Shown piece after piece: positions 42,977 to 51,731 of a stretch of DNA of 64,000 nucleotides. The translations under genes and the position numbers were made by a program. This DNA is from JADKIH01 sp031367345 (GTDB lineage Bacteria > Bacteroidota > Bacteroidia > AKYH767-A > 2013-40CM-41-45). Under the pieces are notes generated by a model. The model did no database searches. It saw only the letters and a list, made by a program, of their open reading frames with translations, and was not told the DNA's origin. The DNA lies in assembly GCA_031367345.1 (NCBI GenBank), contig JANLPR010000117.1, positions 1-64,000 of the forward strand, given 5' to 3'. The stretch's first letter is position 1. Every line of letters begins with the position of its first letter.

Positions 42977-44581
42977 ATGGATTTAGAAAAGGAAATAGCA
43001 AAGAGAAGAACATTTGCCATTATTTCTCACCCCGATGCCGGGAAAACGACTTTAACCGAGAAGTTTCTTCTTTTTGGTGGGGCCATCAATACGGCAGGTG
43101 CGGTGAAGAGCAATAAGATTAGAAAGTCTGCCACATCTGATTTTATGGAGATAGAGAAACAGAGAGGAATTTCTGTAGCCACTTCCGTAATGGGTTTTGA
43201 TTATGCCGGAAAACGAGTAAATATTTTAGATACTCCCGGTCACAAAGACTTTGCTGAAGATACTTACAGAACTTTAACTGCTGTTGACTCTGTTATTCTT
43301 GTAGTAGATTGTATAAAAGGAGTAGAAGAGCAAACAGAAAAATTAATGGCTGTTTGTAGAATGAGAAGTACGCCTGTAATAATTTTTATAAATAAAATGG
43401 ATAGAGAAGGGAAAGACCCTTTCGACCTACTTGATGAACTGCAAGACAAATTAAAAATTCATGTTCGCCCGTTGACATGGCCTATAAGTCAGGGTGAATC
43501 GTTTCAAGGTGTTTATAATATGTATCACCAGGAATTAAATTTATTTGAGGCTAACAAGACAGGAATTTCAGAAAATAAGGCAAAGATAGTTGAGTTAGAC
43601 GACCCTTCGCTTGCTAAGTTTATTGGAGATAAATTTGCCAATAAATTGCGCGAAGATATTGATTTGGTCGAAGGCGTATTTGAGCCATTCAGTAAAGAAC
43701 TTTATAGAGATGGATTAATTGCCCCCGTATTCTTTGGAAGTGCTGTTAATAATTTTGGAGTTTTAGAATTGCTGAAAACATTTTTGGAAATAGCACCCGA
43801 GCCGGCATCACGAGAAGCAGAGGAACGTGAAGTCGTAGCTACAGAAAATAAGTTTAGTGGATTTGTATTTAAGATCCACGCCAATCTTGATCCAAATCAC
43901 CGTGACCGAATTGCTTTTCTTAGAATATGTTCCGGCAGATTTGAACGAAACAAATTTTATTTTCATACGCGCATCGATAAGAAAGTTCGATTTACGAATC
44001 CGACATCTTTTATGGCCAATGAAAAAACATTAATTGAAGAAGCATATCCAGGTGATGTAATTGGATTGTACGACAATGGAATTTTTAAGATTGGTGATAC
44101 TTTAACAGAAGGAGAAATGCTCCACTACAAGGGCATCCCTAGTTTTTCGCCTGAAATATTTAAAGAAGTGGAAAACCGAGATCCATTTAAGGCGAAACAA
44201 TTAGAGAAAGGTATTCAACAATTAACTGAAGAAGGAGTTGCTCAGTTATTTACTCAGCAGCCTGGAAACAGAAAATTAGTAGGTACGGTTGGTGAGCTTC
44301 AATTTGATGTAATCAAGTTTCGATTGGAACATGAGTATGGAGCAAAATGTGATTTCCGTCCATTAAGTTTTACAAAAGCTTATTGGATAACCGGCGATAG
44401 CGATGTGCAACTCGACCAGTTTATTAGTAATCGGAATAGTCAAATTGCTTATGACAAAGAAGGTAACCCTGTTTATTTGTCGGAAAGCGAGTGGATGCTA
44501 AAGATGATAAAAACAAGTTTTCCGGCAATTCATTTTCACACTACATCTGAATTTAAAAATGCTAAAACAGAAGTATTATAA
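42977..44581 (+). CDS. prfC: peptide chain release factor 3
   Basis: The start at 42977 (MDLEKEIAKRRT) gives 534 residues. The frame is open 62 codons further upstream but that part is unlike any RF3. This GTPase recycles RF1/RF2 from the ribosome after peptide release. Motifs are the G1 loop SHPDAGKTT, the switch region IEKQRGISV, G3 DTPGHKDF and G4 NKMDRE, followed by RF3-type domains II and III (EVENRDPFKAKQLEKGIQQL, QLFTQQPGNR). It lies 37 bp before a GNAT gene. Confidence 0.96.
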   Translation: MDLEKEIAKRRTFAIISHPDAGKTTLTEKFLLFGGAINTAGAVKSNKIRKSATSDFMEIEKQRGISVATSVMGFDYAGKRVNILDTPGHKDFAEDTYRTLTAVDSVILVVDCIKGVEEQTEKLMAVCRMRSTPVIIFINKMDREGKDPFDLLDELQDKLKIHVRPLTWPISQGESFQGVYNMYHQELNLFEANKTGISENKAKIVELDDPSLAKFIGDKFANKLREDIDLVEGVFEPFSKELYRDGLIAPVFFGSAVNNFGVLELLKTFLEIAPEPASREAEEREVVATENKFSGFVFKIHANLDPNHRDRIAFLRICSGRFERNKFYFHTRIDKKVRFTNPTSFMANEKTLIEEAYPGDVIGLYDNGIFKIGDTLTEGEMLHYKGIPSFSPEIFKEVENRDPFKAKQLEKGIQQLTEEGVAQLFTQQPGNRKLVGTVGELQFDVIKFRLEHEYGAKCDFRPLSFTKAYWITGDSDVQLDQFISNRNSQIAYDKEGNPVYLSESEWMLKMIKTSFPAIHFHTTSEFKNAKTEVL

Positions 44582-44617
44582 TTTCGATTTGAATTTTATT
44601 AAACTGATTAAGTGGCT

Positions 44618-45064
44618 ATGAAATTTCGTGAAGCATTGCTCACAGACATCGAACAGATTTTCATAGTGCGATTTGCGGTGAAAGAAAATCGTTTATCCGA
44701 TCTGAGTAAAGTGACTGTTAAAGATTGCGAGTTGTATTTGAAAGAGAGAGGAAAAGGTTGGGTTTGTGAGATTGACGATTTGATCGTAGGGTTTTCCATA
44801 ATTGATTTAGTCGATAATAATGTGTGGGCATTGTTTATTCTTCCAGAATACGAAAATAAAGGGATAGGAAAGAAGCTGCATTTTTTAATGTTAGAGTGGT
44901 ATTTTGCAATGACTGATAATCCTGTTTGGTTAGGAACAGATCCAGGTACACGAGCGGAGGTGTTTTATCAATTGCAAGGTTGGCGTGCAATAGGTTTGCA
45001 TGGTAACCGTGAAATAAAATTTGAAATGACAAAGAATGAATGGTTGCGAACTAGAAAATCGTAA
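44618..45064 (+). CDS. GNAT-family N-acetyltransferase
   Basis: This 148-residue protein (start ATG 44618, or GTG 44612) has the GNAT fold. Motif A with the acetyl-CoA loop is PEYENKGIGKKLHFLML, preceded by strand WALFIL. The substrate-side strand is ICEIDDLIVGFSII-like (WVCEIDDLIVGFSI). The C-terminus has VFYQLQGWRAIG. The substrate is unknown. It lies in the prfC unit, 36 bp after prfC. Confidence 0.9.
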   Translation: MKFREALLTDIEQIFIVRFAVKENRLSDLSKVTVKDCELYLKERGKGWVCEIDDLIVGFSIIDLVDNNVWALFILPEYENKGIGKKLHFLMLEWYFAMTDNPVWLGTDPGTRAEVFYQLQGWRAIGLHGNREIKFEMTKNEWLRTRKS

Positions 45065-45118
45065 TTGAAATAACGATTGAACATATTACAATTCGTATTT
45101 TTTTTTTAAACAAACAGT

Positions 45119-46144
45119 ATGCAGAATAAACAATTTGAATTAATCAACGAGCAGTTTTCTCCACTCTTTAGGATCATGAGTGTTCACGATCCTAAAGATC
45201 CGAAAAGAAGAAAATTCGAAAATAACATTTGTGCATTTCATATTGGTAATGGCTTTGTTCTTTCAGTGGCGCATAATCTACGTACGATGGCACCACTTTT
45301 TAAATCGATCGACAATGCGATTTTTATGAAAGAGGTTTATCCACGTTTAAATCCTGCACAGGTTCAGATGTTTGATAATTGTTATCCATTAGATGAACTT
45401 ACAAACAAAAGACACGAGCGATTTACAAATCAGAATGATGTTACGATAATAAGAGAAATATTGAAGCAAATCAATTACGATTTAAGATGGATTACACTGA
45501 TGGAAAAAGAGATTGTAAAAACTCAATTATTGGTTCAATTTAGTTTTCCGAGTTTCTACATGAATGAGAATTTGACAAATTATTTCAATGAAAGTAACTC
45601 GTTTTATGAGGAGATAATTAATAAGCATACTTTTTTGTTGGATGTAGAATTAGTAGAAGCTTTTTACGCAGATGACATGGCGTTGTATAAAATTGTAAAC
45701 ACTCCGCCAGAGGTTATTGCATGCATACCTTTTCTTGAGCCTGATTTTTCTGTGTTTACCGATGATAAAAAAGATTTCTATTGTTTACAAAGTTCAACCA
45801 CCAATGAAATAGGCCGAATGGTAAGCAAAGCACAAATAGAAGGTTATATAGATCACTTTAATATGTTCAACGATCCGATAGGAGGTAATTATCGGATAGA
45901 GGGATTTAGATATCTGATTAAAGGATATTTTCGATTTGGTTCTTCAGGTGCTCCCTATGTATTTTATGACAGGACTTCGGGAAAGTTTAAAGCAAATGGT
46001 GTGCAGAGTGAAGCCTGTCCGATCCAACTTTCCATTGAAAATAAGCGTGAGGGCAATTATCAATATGTAAATGCCATTGCATCGCCATTGAGCATTATAG
46101 AAGAAAGAGTAATGAATCACATACAGTCAATGGCGGTTGTTTGA
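45119..46144 (+). CDS. trypsin-like serine protease without signal peptide
   Basis: This 341-residue protein has the three parts of a chymotrypsin-type site in order. His52 is in FVLSVAHNL. Asp185/Asp186 are in FYADDMALYKI (as in DIALLKV). Ser276 is in GSSGAPYVFY (GxSG). The order and spacing fit the family; the loop between His and Asp is long and helical (about 60-180), which is unusual. There is no signal peptide, so the protein is cytosolic or exported by another route. No PDZ domain is seen. The family assignment rests on motif order only. Confidence 0.7.
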   Translation: MQNKQFELINEQFSPLFRIMSVHDPKDPKRRKFENNICAFHIGNGFVLSVAHNLRTMAPLFKSIDNAIFMKEVYPRLNPAQVQMFDNCYPLDELTNKRHERFTNQNDVTIIREILKQINYDLRWITLMEKEIVKTQLLVQFSFPSFYMNENLTNYFNESNSFYEEIINKHTFLLDVELVEAFYADDMALYKIVNTPPEVIACIPFLEPDFSVFTDDKKDFYCLQSSTTNEIGRMVSKAQIEGYIDHFNMFNDPIGGNYRIEGFRYLIKGYFRFGSSGAPYVFYDRTSGKFKANGVQSEACPIQLSIENKREGNYQYVNAIASPLSIIEERVMNHIQSMAVV

Positions 46145-46210
46145 GTTTAATAGCTGAAAATGAGCGTAGAACGTGAGTGAGATAGGCGATAGATAGACCA
46201 TAGTACTTGG

Positions 46211-46240
46211 TTGTTAATTTAGGTCTTTTTTTTAGCTTTG
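46211..46240 (+). promoter_or_regulatory. promoter of the methyltransferase gene
   Basis: TTG at 46211-46213 and TAGCTTTG at 46233-46240 are separated by exactly 19 bp, a full match to the Bacteroidota primary-sigma promoter. Transcription would start near 46247. Confidence 0.75.
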
Positions 46241-46274
46241 TGCCCCCAAACACAATCAATCAAATCCTTCAATC

Positions 46275-47009
46275 TTGGATAATTATAATTGGGAACCAAA
46301 ATCTGTTAGAACGAAAATGATACCGGAAGAAATAAATAAAATTATTGAGATTCCGGAATGGGACACCTATTCCGCAGTTAAGAAAGAGGAAGCTAAATTC
46401 ATTTATGATTTTATAGTCGAAAATAATTTAAAGAGTACACTCGAGATTGGCTTTGCTTTTGCTCGTTCTGCATCGCATATTATGTCTGCAACTCAAGCAA
46501 AACACATTGCATGCGATCCTTTTCAAAACAATTATGGTGATATGGGATTGAAGAATATTGAGAAATTACATCTAAGTGAAAAATTGGATTTCAGACCTGA
46601 CTTCTCTCATAATGTTTTGCCTGTGTTGCATAAGGAAAATAGAAAATTCGATTTTATTTTTATTGATGGCGATCATAAATTTGATGGAATACTAGTTGAC
46701 TTTTACTATGCAGATCTTTTGTTAGAGGTGAATGGATACGTGCTTTTGCACGACACGTGGATGCGTAGTACTCGTTTGGTGGAGAAGTTTATTAAAAGTA
46801 ATAAAACAAATTATAAGTATGTGTCTACTCCTTTAAGAAATTTTTCTTTATTCCAAAAAATGAAAGAAGATACGCGCGACGGAATGTTTTTTAAAGAGTT
46901 TTATACTTGGAAATCGATATTGCCACATTCAATGATTACTTGGATGACCAATGGCAAGATGACTTTTACAAAAAAAGTATTTTTTAAGATAAAAGACCTG
47001 GTTAAATAA
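46275..47009 (+). CDS. class I SAM-dependent methyltransferase
   Basis: In this 244-residue protein (TTG start at 46275; an alternative ATG is at 46317), the SAM-binding glycine-rich loop is at TLEIGFAFARSASHI. The next acidic strand end is KHIACDPFQNNYGD, and motif IV is FDFIFIDGDHKFDGILVDFYYAD. This order is typical of the methyltransferase_24 type, used for sugar or surface-glycan modification. The substrate is unknown. It has its own promoter (46211-46240) and a terminator (47030-47058). Confidence 0.87.
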   Translation: MDNYNWEPKSVRTKMIPEEINKIIEIPEWDTYSAVKKEEAKFIYDFIVENNLKSTLEIGFAFARSASHIMSATQAKHIACDPFQNNYGDMGLKNIEKLHLSEKLDFRPDFSHNVLPVLHKENRKFDFIFIDGDHKFDGILVDFYYADLLLEVNGYVLLHDTWMRSTRLVEKFIKSNKTNYKYVSTPLRNFSLFQKMKEDTRDGMFFKEFYTWKSILPHSMITWMTNGKMTFTKKVFFKIKDLVK

Positions 47010-47029
47010 TAGAATAAGACCTATACAGA

Positions 47030-47058
47030 AGAGCAATGAGAAATCGTTGCTCTTTTTT
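47030..47058 (+). terminator. rho-independent terminator
   Basis: AGAGCAA (47030-47036) and TTGCTCT (47047-47053) form a 7-bp stem with a 10-nt loop, followed by a T-run. It lies 20 bp past the methyltransferase stop. Confidence 0.82.
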
Positions 47059-47539
47059 ATATGTATAAATTTTAAAATGTTATTTTCACAAAATATATTT
47101 TGAAAAACAACAACAATGAAAAGCGAGGAATAGCTATTTTATAAATAAAATGGGCATTTATTGTATTAAAAAAATAACAGGTTTGCTTTTTTTTATTTTT
47201 TTTAGACAATTGGCCATCTAAATAGTCAATGGATTTTGGCGAATGAATGTTGGAATCAGCTTCTGTTACGAACTGTATTTTTATTTTTTATCGTGTTTAG
47301 ATAATATGTAAATGAGATTTTTTTTTGCGCGATAGAATGCTTTTTAGTCTAAAGTAAATTCTTGCCAAATGAGTTCCGGATTTTTTGGGTTGATGAAAAA
47401 AGTGATATATGTCATCTAAATTGTTTTTCTGCTTTGAGTATTGTCATAACCAACAAGGTGAAACAGGATTACATTTAAGCAATGAATTATCGTTCTTAAC
47501 AATCAGTCTAAAGATTGTAATTATTCAAATCTATTTATT
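47059..47539. other. 481-bp AT-rich gap before the cytochrome operon
   Basis: No gene, RNA or repeat was found. The DNA is very AT-rich with long T-runs. No clean TAnnTTTG with -33 TTG was seen near 47540, so the promoter of the cytochrome operon may be of another type or regulated. The length leaves room for control elements. Confidence 0.5.
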
Positions 47540-47977
47540 ATGAAAAATTTAAAAAGAGAAAATGATTATTTTTTTGGAATTGTGTTTTTTTCTTTTATTA
47601 TTTTTATTAGTTCGACTCTAAAAACAGTCGCAGGCGATTGGCTTGCACCGGCTTCCTCTAGTAGTTTAATTAATCCACTTAAAAATGATGTAGGTGCAAT
47701 AGCAGAAGGGAAAAAAACATACGTCCATCTTTGCGTTGTTTGTCATGGTGATAAAGGAAGAGGCGATGGATTGGCAGGAATGGCATTAACCCCTCGTCCG
47801 GCGAATTTCACAATATCTAAAGTGCAATCGCAAATTGATGGAGCGCTATATTGGAAAATTACAAATGGAAGACCACCTATGGCTGCATATCAGCAATCGT
47901 TGTCTGAGACCCAAAGATGGCAATTGGTCAATTATATCAGAACTTTTGGAATTCTAAATAAACCTAAAAAAAAATAG
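47540..47977 (+). CDS. membrane-anchored or exported monohaem cytochrome c
   Basis: In this 145-residue protein a hydrophobic N-terminal stretch (about 11-31) serves as signal or anchor. Haem is bound by CVVCH (Cys65, Cys68, His69). The distal ligand is probably Met114 in GRPPMAAY. The sequence HGDKGRGDGLAG after the haem site is typical of class I cytochromes of the CcoP/SoxX-like type. It is the first gene of a four-gene plus-strand run; the barrel gene starts 2 bp later. Confidence 0.9.
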   Translation: MKNLKRENDYFFGIVFFSFIIFISSTLKTVAGDWLAPASSSSLINPLKNDVGAIAEGKKTYVHLCVVCHGDKGRGDGLAGMALTPRPANFTISKVQSQIDGALYWKITNGRPPMAAYQQSLSETQRWQLVNYIRTFGILNKPKKK

Positions 47978-47978
47978 T

Positions 47979-49205
47979 ATGAAAATCTTAAAACTGAAAA
48001 CGGTGAAATTGAAAAGTAGAATTTTGCCTTTGGTGTTACTTCTTTTTATTGGATTAATTAATATCACAATAGCACAGGACACTTCTTCAACACAAACGCA
48101 AAGAAACGAGTTGAAGATTTTATCGCTGCAAGGCAATACTAAAAGTCTATTAACCGGCAGTGCAAGTTTTGATTTCTCATATGATGATAAAGCAGCTGTG
48201 AAAGGTAATTTTAATAGTGTTGGATTTAGTCCAATATTTTTATGGAAATTATCTGACCGATTGTTTTTTGAAAGTGAAGTTGAAATTGCAATTGACGGGG
48301 GAGAGACGGGAGTTGATTTAGAATATGCTAAGTTTTCTTATAGGATCAACAAGTACATGAGATTAGGAGCAGGGCGAATGTTAACTCCATTTGGTACTTA
48401 CTTAGAACGGTTACACCCAACATTCATTGAGCGATTTCCAAATGCACCACTCATGATTCATCATGAGGATGGAATGCATTCTATAGGGCCCAATGGCGCA
48501 GAGATGGGTGTTGACCTTCGCGGAGGGTTTCAATTAGGAGCAGCAAAAATGAATTATGCAATATATGTTTCTAATGGTCCAAAATTAAATGGGGATGAAG
48601 TAGGGTCTAATCCGGAAGGTACATTGGAGTATGAAAATTTTTACGACAACAATAATAACAAAGCAATCGGTGGAAGAATTGGGTTTCTACCATTTTCAAA
48701 TTCTTCTTTAGAAATTGGTTTTTCAGGCAATAGAGGAAAAGTTGGTTCAGTAAATTCTATTTATGAAAAGACAGCTGCAACTGCATTTGCTGTTGATGTG
48801 TCCTATGTTAAATCTATCAGTGAATTAAAGAGCATAATAAATATTAAAGGGCAATATAATTCTGTGAAAGTAGATGATGCAAGTTATGCGGATGCGAGCG
48901 ATAGCACAGGTGTGGGAACTTATACTTTCAATAATCAAAGTAATGTATATTATTTACAATTTGGTATTCATCCGGCATTTGTTGAAAATAATTTTTTCAA
49001 GAATCTTGAAATTCTTGGACGATACAATTCTGTTACATTGCCAAAGGAGGCATTCTGGGGCGGCGGAACTTCTACACGATATGATATTGGCCTTTGTTAT
49101 TGGTTAAGTTGGAAATCAGGAATAAGATTTGCCTATGAAAATCAAAAGTCGCCGGATGGTTCAACGAGCGATATATTCCTAGTTCGATTTGCTACAGGAT
49201 TTTAA
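47979..49205 (+). CDS. outer-membrane beta-barrel (porin-like) in cytochrome operon
   Basis: This 408-residue protein has a signal peptide (cut near IAQDT). The body has the alternating aromatic and charged pattern of a porin: EVEIAIDGGETGVDLEYAKF, YRINKYMRLGAGRMLTPFG and LGYWLSWKSGIRFAYE-like strands, ending VRFATGF. It resembles the phosphate-selective/OprO-type porins (RMLTPFGTYLERLHP). It sits between the cytochrome genes, 2 bp after the first and 21 bp before the second, so it is part of the same functional unit. Confidence 0.8.
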   Translation: MKILKLKTVKLKSRILPLVLLLFIGLINITIAQDTSSTQTQRNELKILSLQGNTKSLLTGSASFDFSYDDKAAVKGNFNSVGFSPIFLWKLSDRLFFESEVEIAIDGGETGVDLEYAKFSYRINKYMRLGAGRMLTPFGTYLERLHPTFIERFPNAPLMIHHEDGMHSIGPNGAEMGVDLRGGFQLGAAKMNYAIYVSNGPKLNGDEVGSNPEGTLEYENFYDNNNNKAIGGRIGFLPFSNSSLEIGFSGNRGKVGSVNSIYEKTAATAFAVDVSYVKSISELKSIINIKGQYNSVKVDDASYADASDSTGVGTYTFNNQSNVYYLQFGIHPAFVENNFFKNLEILGRYNSVTLPKEAFWGGGTSTRYDIGLCYWLSWKSGIRFAYENQKSPDGSTSDIFLVRFATGF

Positions 49206-49225
49206 TCATTCAAAAAACGGAAATT

Positions 49226-49498
49226 ATGAAAAATAAAAAAAATATTTTACTTGTTGTGGCAGCCACAATTTCAGTAATTGTAATAAATATTGGATGTTCA
49301 ACTACTTCAACTTTAATAGCTGAAAAGAGTGGTGCAACACTTTGGGGCGAGAATTGTGTACGTTGCCATAATGCTCCATCACCTACAGACTATAACGATG
49401 ATCAGTGGGCTATAATCGGGGAGCACATGAAAGTTAGAGCAAATATTACGGATGATGAACAAAGCAAAATTGTTGAATTTCTAAAATCTGCAAATTAA
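49226..49498 (+). CDS. small monohaem cytochrome c lipoprotein
   Basis: This 90-residue lipoprotein has a lipobox ending NIGC (Cys24). The haem site is CVRCH (Cys44, Cys47, His48). A likely axial Met68 is in GEHMKVRA. The C-terminal helix (DDEQSKIVEFLKSAN) closes the fold. It would be anchored to the outer or inner membrane on the periplasmic side. It is 4 bp before the next cytochrome gene and belongs to the operon. Confidence 0.9.
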   Translation: MKNKKNILLVVAATISVIVINIGCSTTSTLIAEKSGATLWGENCVRCHNAPSPTDYNDDQWAIIGEHMKVRANITDDEQSKIVEFLKSAN

Positions 49499-49502
49499 AA
49501 TT

Positions 49503-50054
49503 ATGAAACGATTGTTCTTGTTTATCGCTATTCTATTTTCAATCGACCTTTACAGTCAGTCGGAAGGAGAAAAATTATTTAATCAAACTTGTATTGCATG
49601 TCATTCAATTGGACAAGGAAAAATAGTTGGCCCCGATTTGAAAGGAGTAGAAACTAGACACACGATGAGTTGGCTAAAATTGTTCGTTACATCATCACAA
49701 TCCATGATTAAAAAAGGGGATACTTCAGCAGTAAATCTTTTTAAGCAAAACAATGGAATGATAATGCCTGATCAAAAGTTATCAGGGAAGGAAATAGAAA
49801 GTTTGATTGCCTTTATAAAGGAAAAAGGAGCAACGATTCAACCGGAAGCGAGTGCTATGGTAGTAGCCGAAAAACTGCCTTCAACAGAGCACAATGATGT
49901 AGTTGAGAAGCAAAACAAATCAAATATTCTGCAAATAATCAGTTTTGTTCCCTGGGTATCAATACTGATAATTGTCATATTATTAGCAGTTATTTATGTT
50001 TTGGCTGATGTGATACGCGCTATGAGTAAATTGGTAAAGTCTAAACGAGAATAG
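49503..50054 (+). CDS. monohaem cytochrome c with C-terminal membrane anchor
   Basis: This 183-residue protein has a signal peptide (1-18). Haem is bound by CIACH (Cys30, Cys33, His34) with the IGPDLKG-type continuation VGPDLKGVETRH. The distal Met is in NGMIMPDQ (86 or 88). A linker follows, then a single transmembrane helix near the end (about 148-170, FVPWVSILIIVILLAVIYVL). It would hold the haem in the periplasm, tethered to the inner membrane. It is the last gene of the operon. Confidence 0.9.
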   Translation: MKRLFLFIAILFSIDLYSQSEGEKLFNQTCIACHSIGQGKIVGPDLKGVETRHTMSWLKLFVTSSQSMIKKGDTSAVNLFKQNNGMIMPDQKLSGKEIESLIAFIKEKGATIQPEASAMVVAEKLPSTEHNDVVEKQNKSNILQIISFVPWVSILIIVILLAVIYVLADVIRAMSKLVKSKRE

Positions 50055-50372
50055 CCATAATTACTTGAACAAAATTGTTAAGTCGGCTTTATGAATGGAG
50101 GCGAATTGCGTCTAATGTTATGTTAGCTCATTTTATTTTTATTCTAGCTCAAGCAAACGAGCATAATTCAAATTAGGTTTTATTTTAACGATAGTTGAAT
50201 AAATGTTCATTTTCTTGTATTGTATCAATTTAAATTGTAAATTGGATATTAAAATTAATGATTAAAGTCAAAAAATAGTTGAGTGAAAAACATTAATTGG
50301 AAAATACAAAAGATACAAGGTAGTATATTGATTATAGAAATAAATTAATTAAAAATTTTAATTTTTAAGATA
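50055..50372. other. 318-bp AT-rich gap
   Basis: No gene, RNA or hairpin terminator was seen between the cytochrome operon and the universal stress gene. It has several A/T-rich stretches. Confidence 0.5.
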
Positions 50373-51275
50373 ATGGTTATGAAAAAAATAAATATCAGGA
50401 AAATTCTTGTTCCTATTGATTTTACAGAAACGGCTGATGTAGCTTTAGCTGAGGCTACATCATTAGCGCTATTATTGAAGGCAGATCTTTTGTTGTTGAA
50501 CGTTGTTGAATCTACGGGTTATAATTACTCAGTATTTGCAGCAACTGAAACAATTCCGCCATCATTGAATGATCTTGAAAGTAGAATAATAGAGAAGATG
50601 GATGGAATCAAAGGGCAGATCGTAAAGAAGTTTGGATTAAAGTGCTCCACTTTTGTAATGTCCGGCCATATCCACACTGAGATTAATAGTTTTGCGAATA
50701 AGAAAAAAGTGGATTTGATCGTGATGGGAACGCATGGAGCTTCCGGTTTTAAAGAATACTTTATTGGTAGCAATTCGCAACGTGTAATAACATTGTCTGA
50801 TATTCCGGTATTAACTACACAACGGAAATCCAATAAAACCGGGTTTAAAAATATATTGATTCCCTTAGACAATTCAATCCACAGTCGAGAAAAGGTGAAT
50901 ATTGCAATAGTGATTGCAAAATTATACAATTCAAAAATTCATTTGTTAGGATTGCCTGATTCACGTGATAAAGTTGTGGTTGCCAAATTTAAAATTAAGC
51001 TGGCATCTGTTGAAAGGTTGATGGAGTCAGATGGTCTTGAATATGAAACTAAGATTGCTTATGGTGAAAATTTGGCAGATACAGCAATCAAGTATGCAAC
51101 GAAAAGTAAGTGTGATTTAATTGTGATAAATACCGGACATGAATCAAAGATTACCGGAGTCTTCATGGGAGCTTTTTCTCAGCAAATTGTAAATCATTCG
51201 TTGATTCCGGTTTTAAGCTATAAGCACACTTACGGGCAATACTCAATAGATACTCCTGGATTTGGTATTATGTAA
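50373..51275 (+). CDS. tandem universal stress protein
   Basis: This 300-residue protein has two USP domains (about 8-145 and 158-285). Domain 1 begins RKILVPIDFTETADVALAEA and has the ATP-type loop GTHGASGFKEYFIGSNSQRV. Domain 2 begins FKNILIPLDNSIHSREKV and has a changed loop (INTGHESKITGVFMGAFSQQ), so nucleotide binding by it is less sure. Such tandem proteins respond to starvation and respiratory stress. An ATG two codons later (50379) is an alternative start. It lies between the cytochrome operon and the sensor kinase cluster. Confidence 0.9.
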   Translation: MVMKKINIRKILVPIDFTETADVALAEATSLALLLKADLLLLNVVESTGYNYSVFAATETIPPSLNDLESRIIEKMDGIKGQIVKKFGLKCSTFVMSGHIHTEINSFANKKKVDLIVMGTHGASGFKEYFIGSNSQRVITLSDIPVLTTQRKSNKTGFKNILIPLDNSIHSREKVNIAIVIAKLYNSKIHLLGLPDSRDKVVVAKFKIKLASVERLMESDGLEYETKIAYGENLADTAIKYATKSKCDLIVINTGHESKITGVFMGAFSQQIVNHSLIPVLSYKHTYGQYSIDTPGFGIM

Positions 51276-51731
51276 TATTGATCATAGATTAAATTTTGTT
51301 TCATTTTAGTAGCGATTTGGTGCTTCCTACTAATGCCTCTTTGAAGTTTTCAACTGATGCATTGCTGTATATTCTAGTTATTCAATATTATCCATTTGCA
51401 ATCTAGACAAGTGAATTTATTTAAATATCTTATATTCAAACACTTGAGTAAGTTTGAGCAGCCGACGTTTTATGTCAATCAAGATTTTTAACAATTCGAA
51501 TTGCTAATTTAATATTCTCAATTTGAGTGATATTCCGAATTTTTTTGAGATAAAATGAATCATTATTTTTAGTATGTTTAATGAAGTAACATTCGTGTTG
51601 CTCGACTTGATATGTTCTCATATTCAAGTTGCGTTGTTTACATAAATTCAATACAAATAAGTAAATCGGTTATCCTAGAAAAAGGACAGACTATATTCAC
51701 TTATAAAAACTCTTTCTAATTTTTTACGGAA
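51276..51731. other. 456-bp AT-rich gap before the sensor kinase
   Basis: No gene, repeat or clear promoter was recognised. The region holds the start of the signalling operon. Confidence 0.45.
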
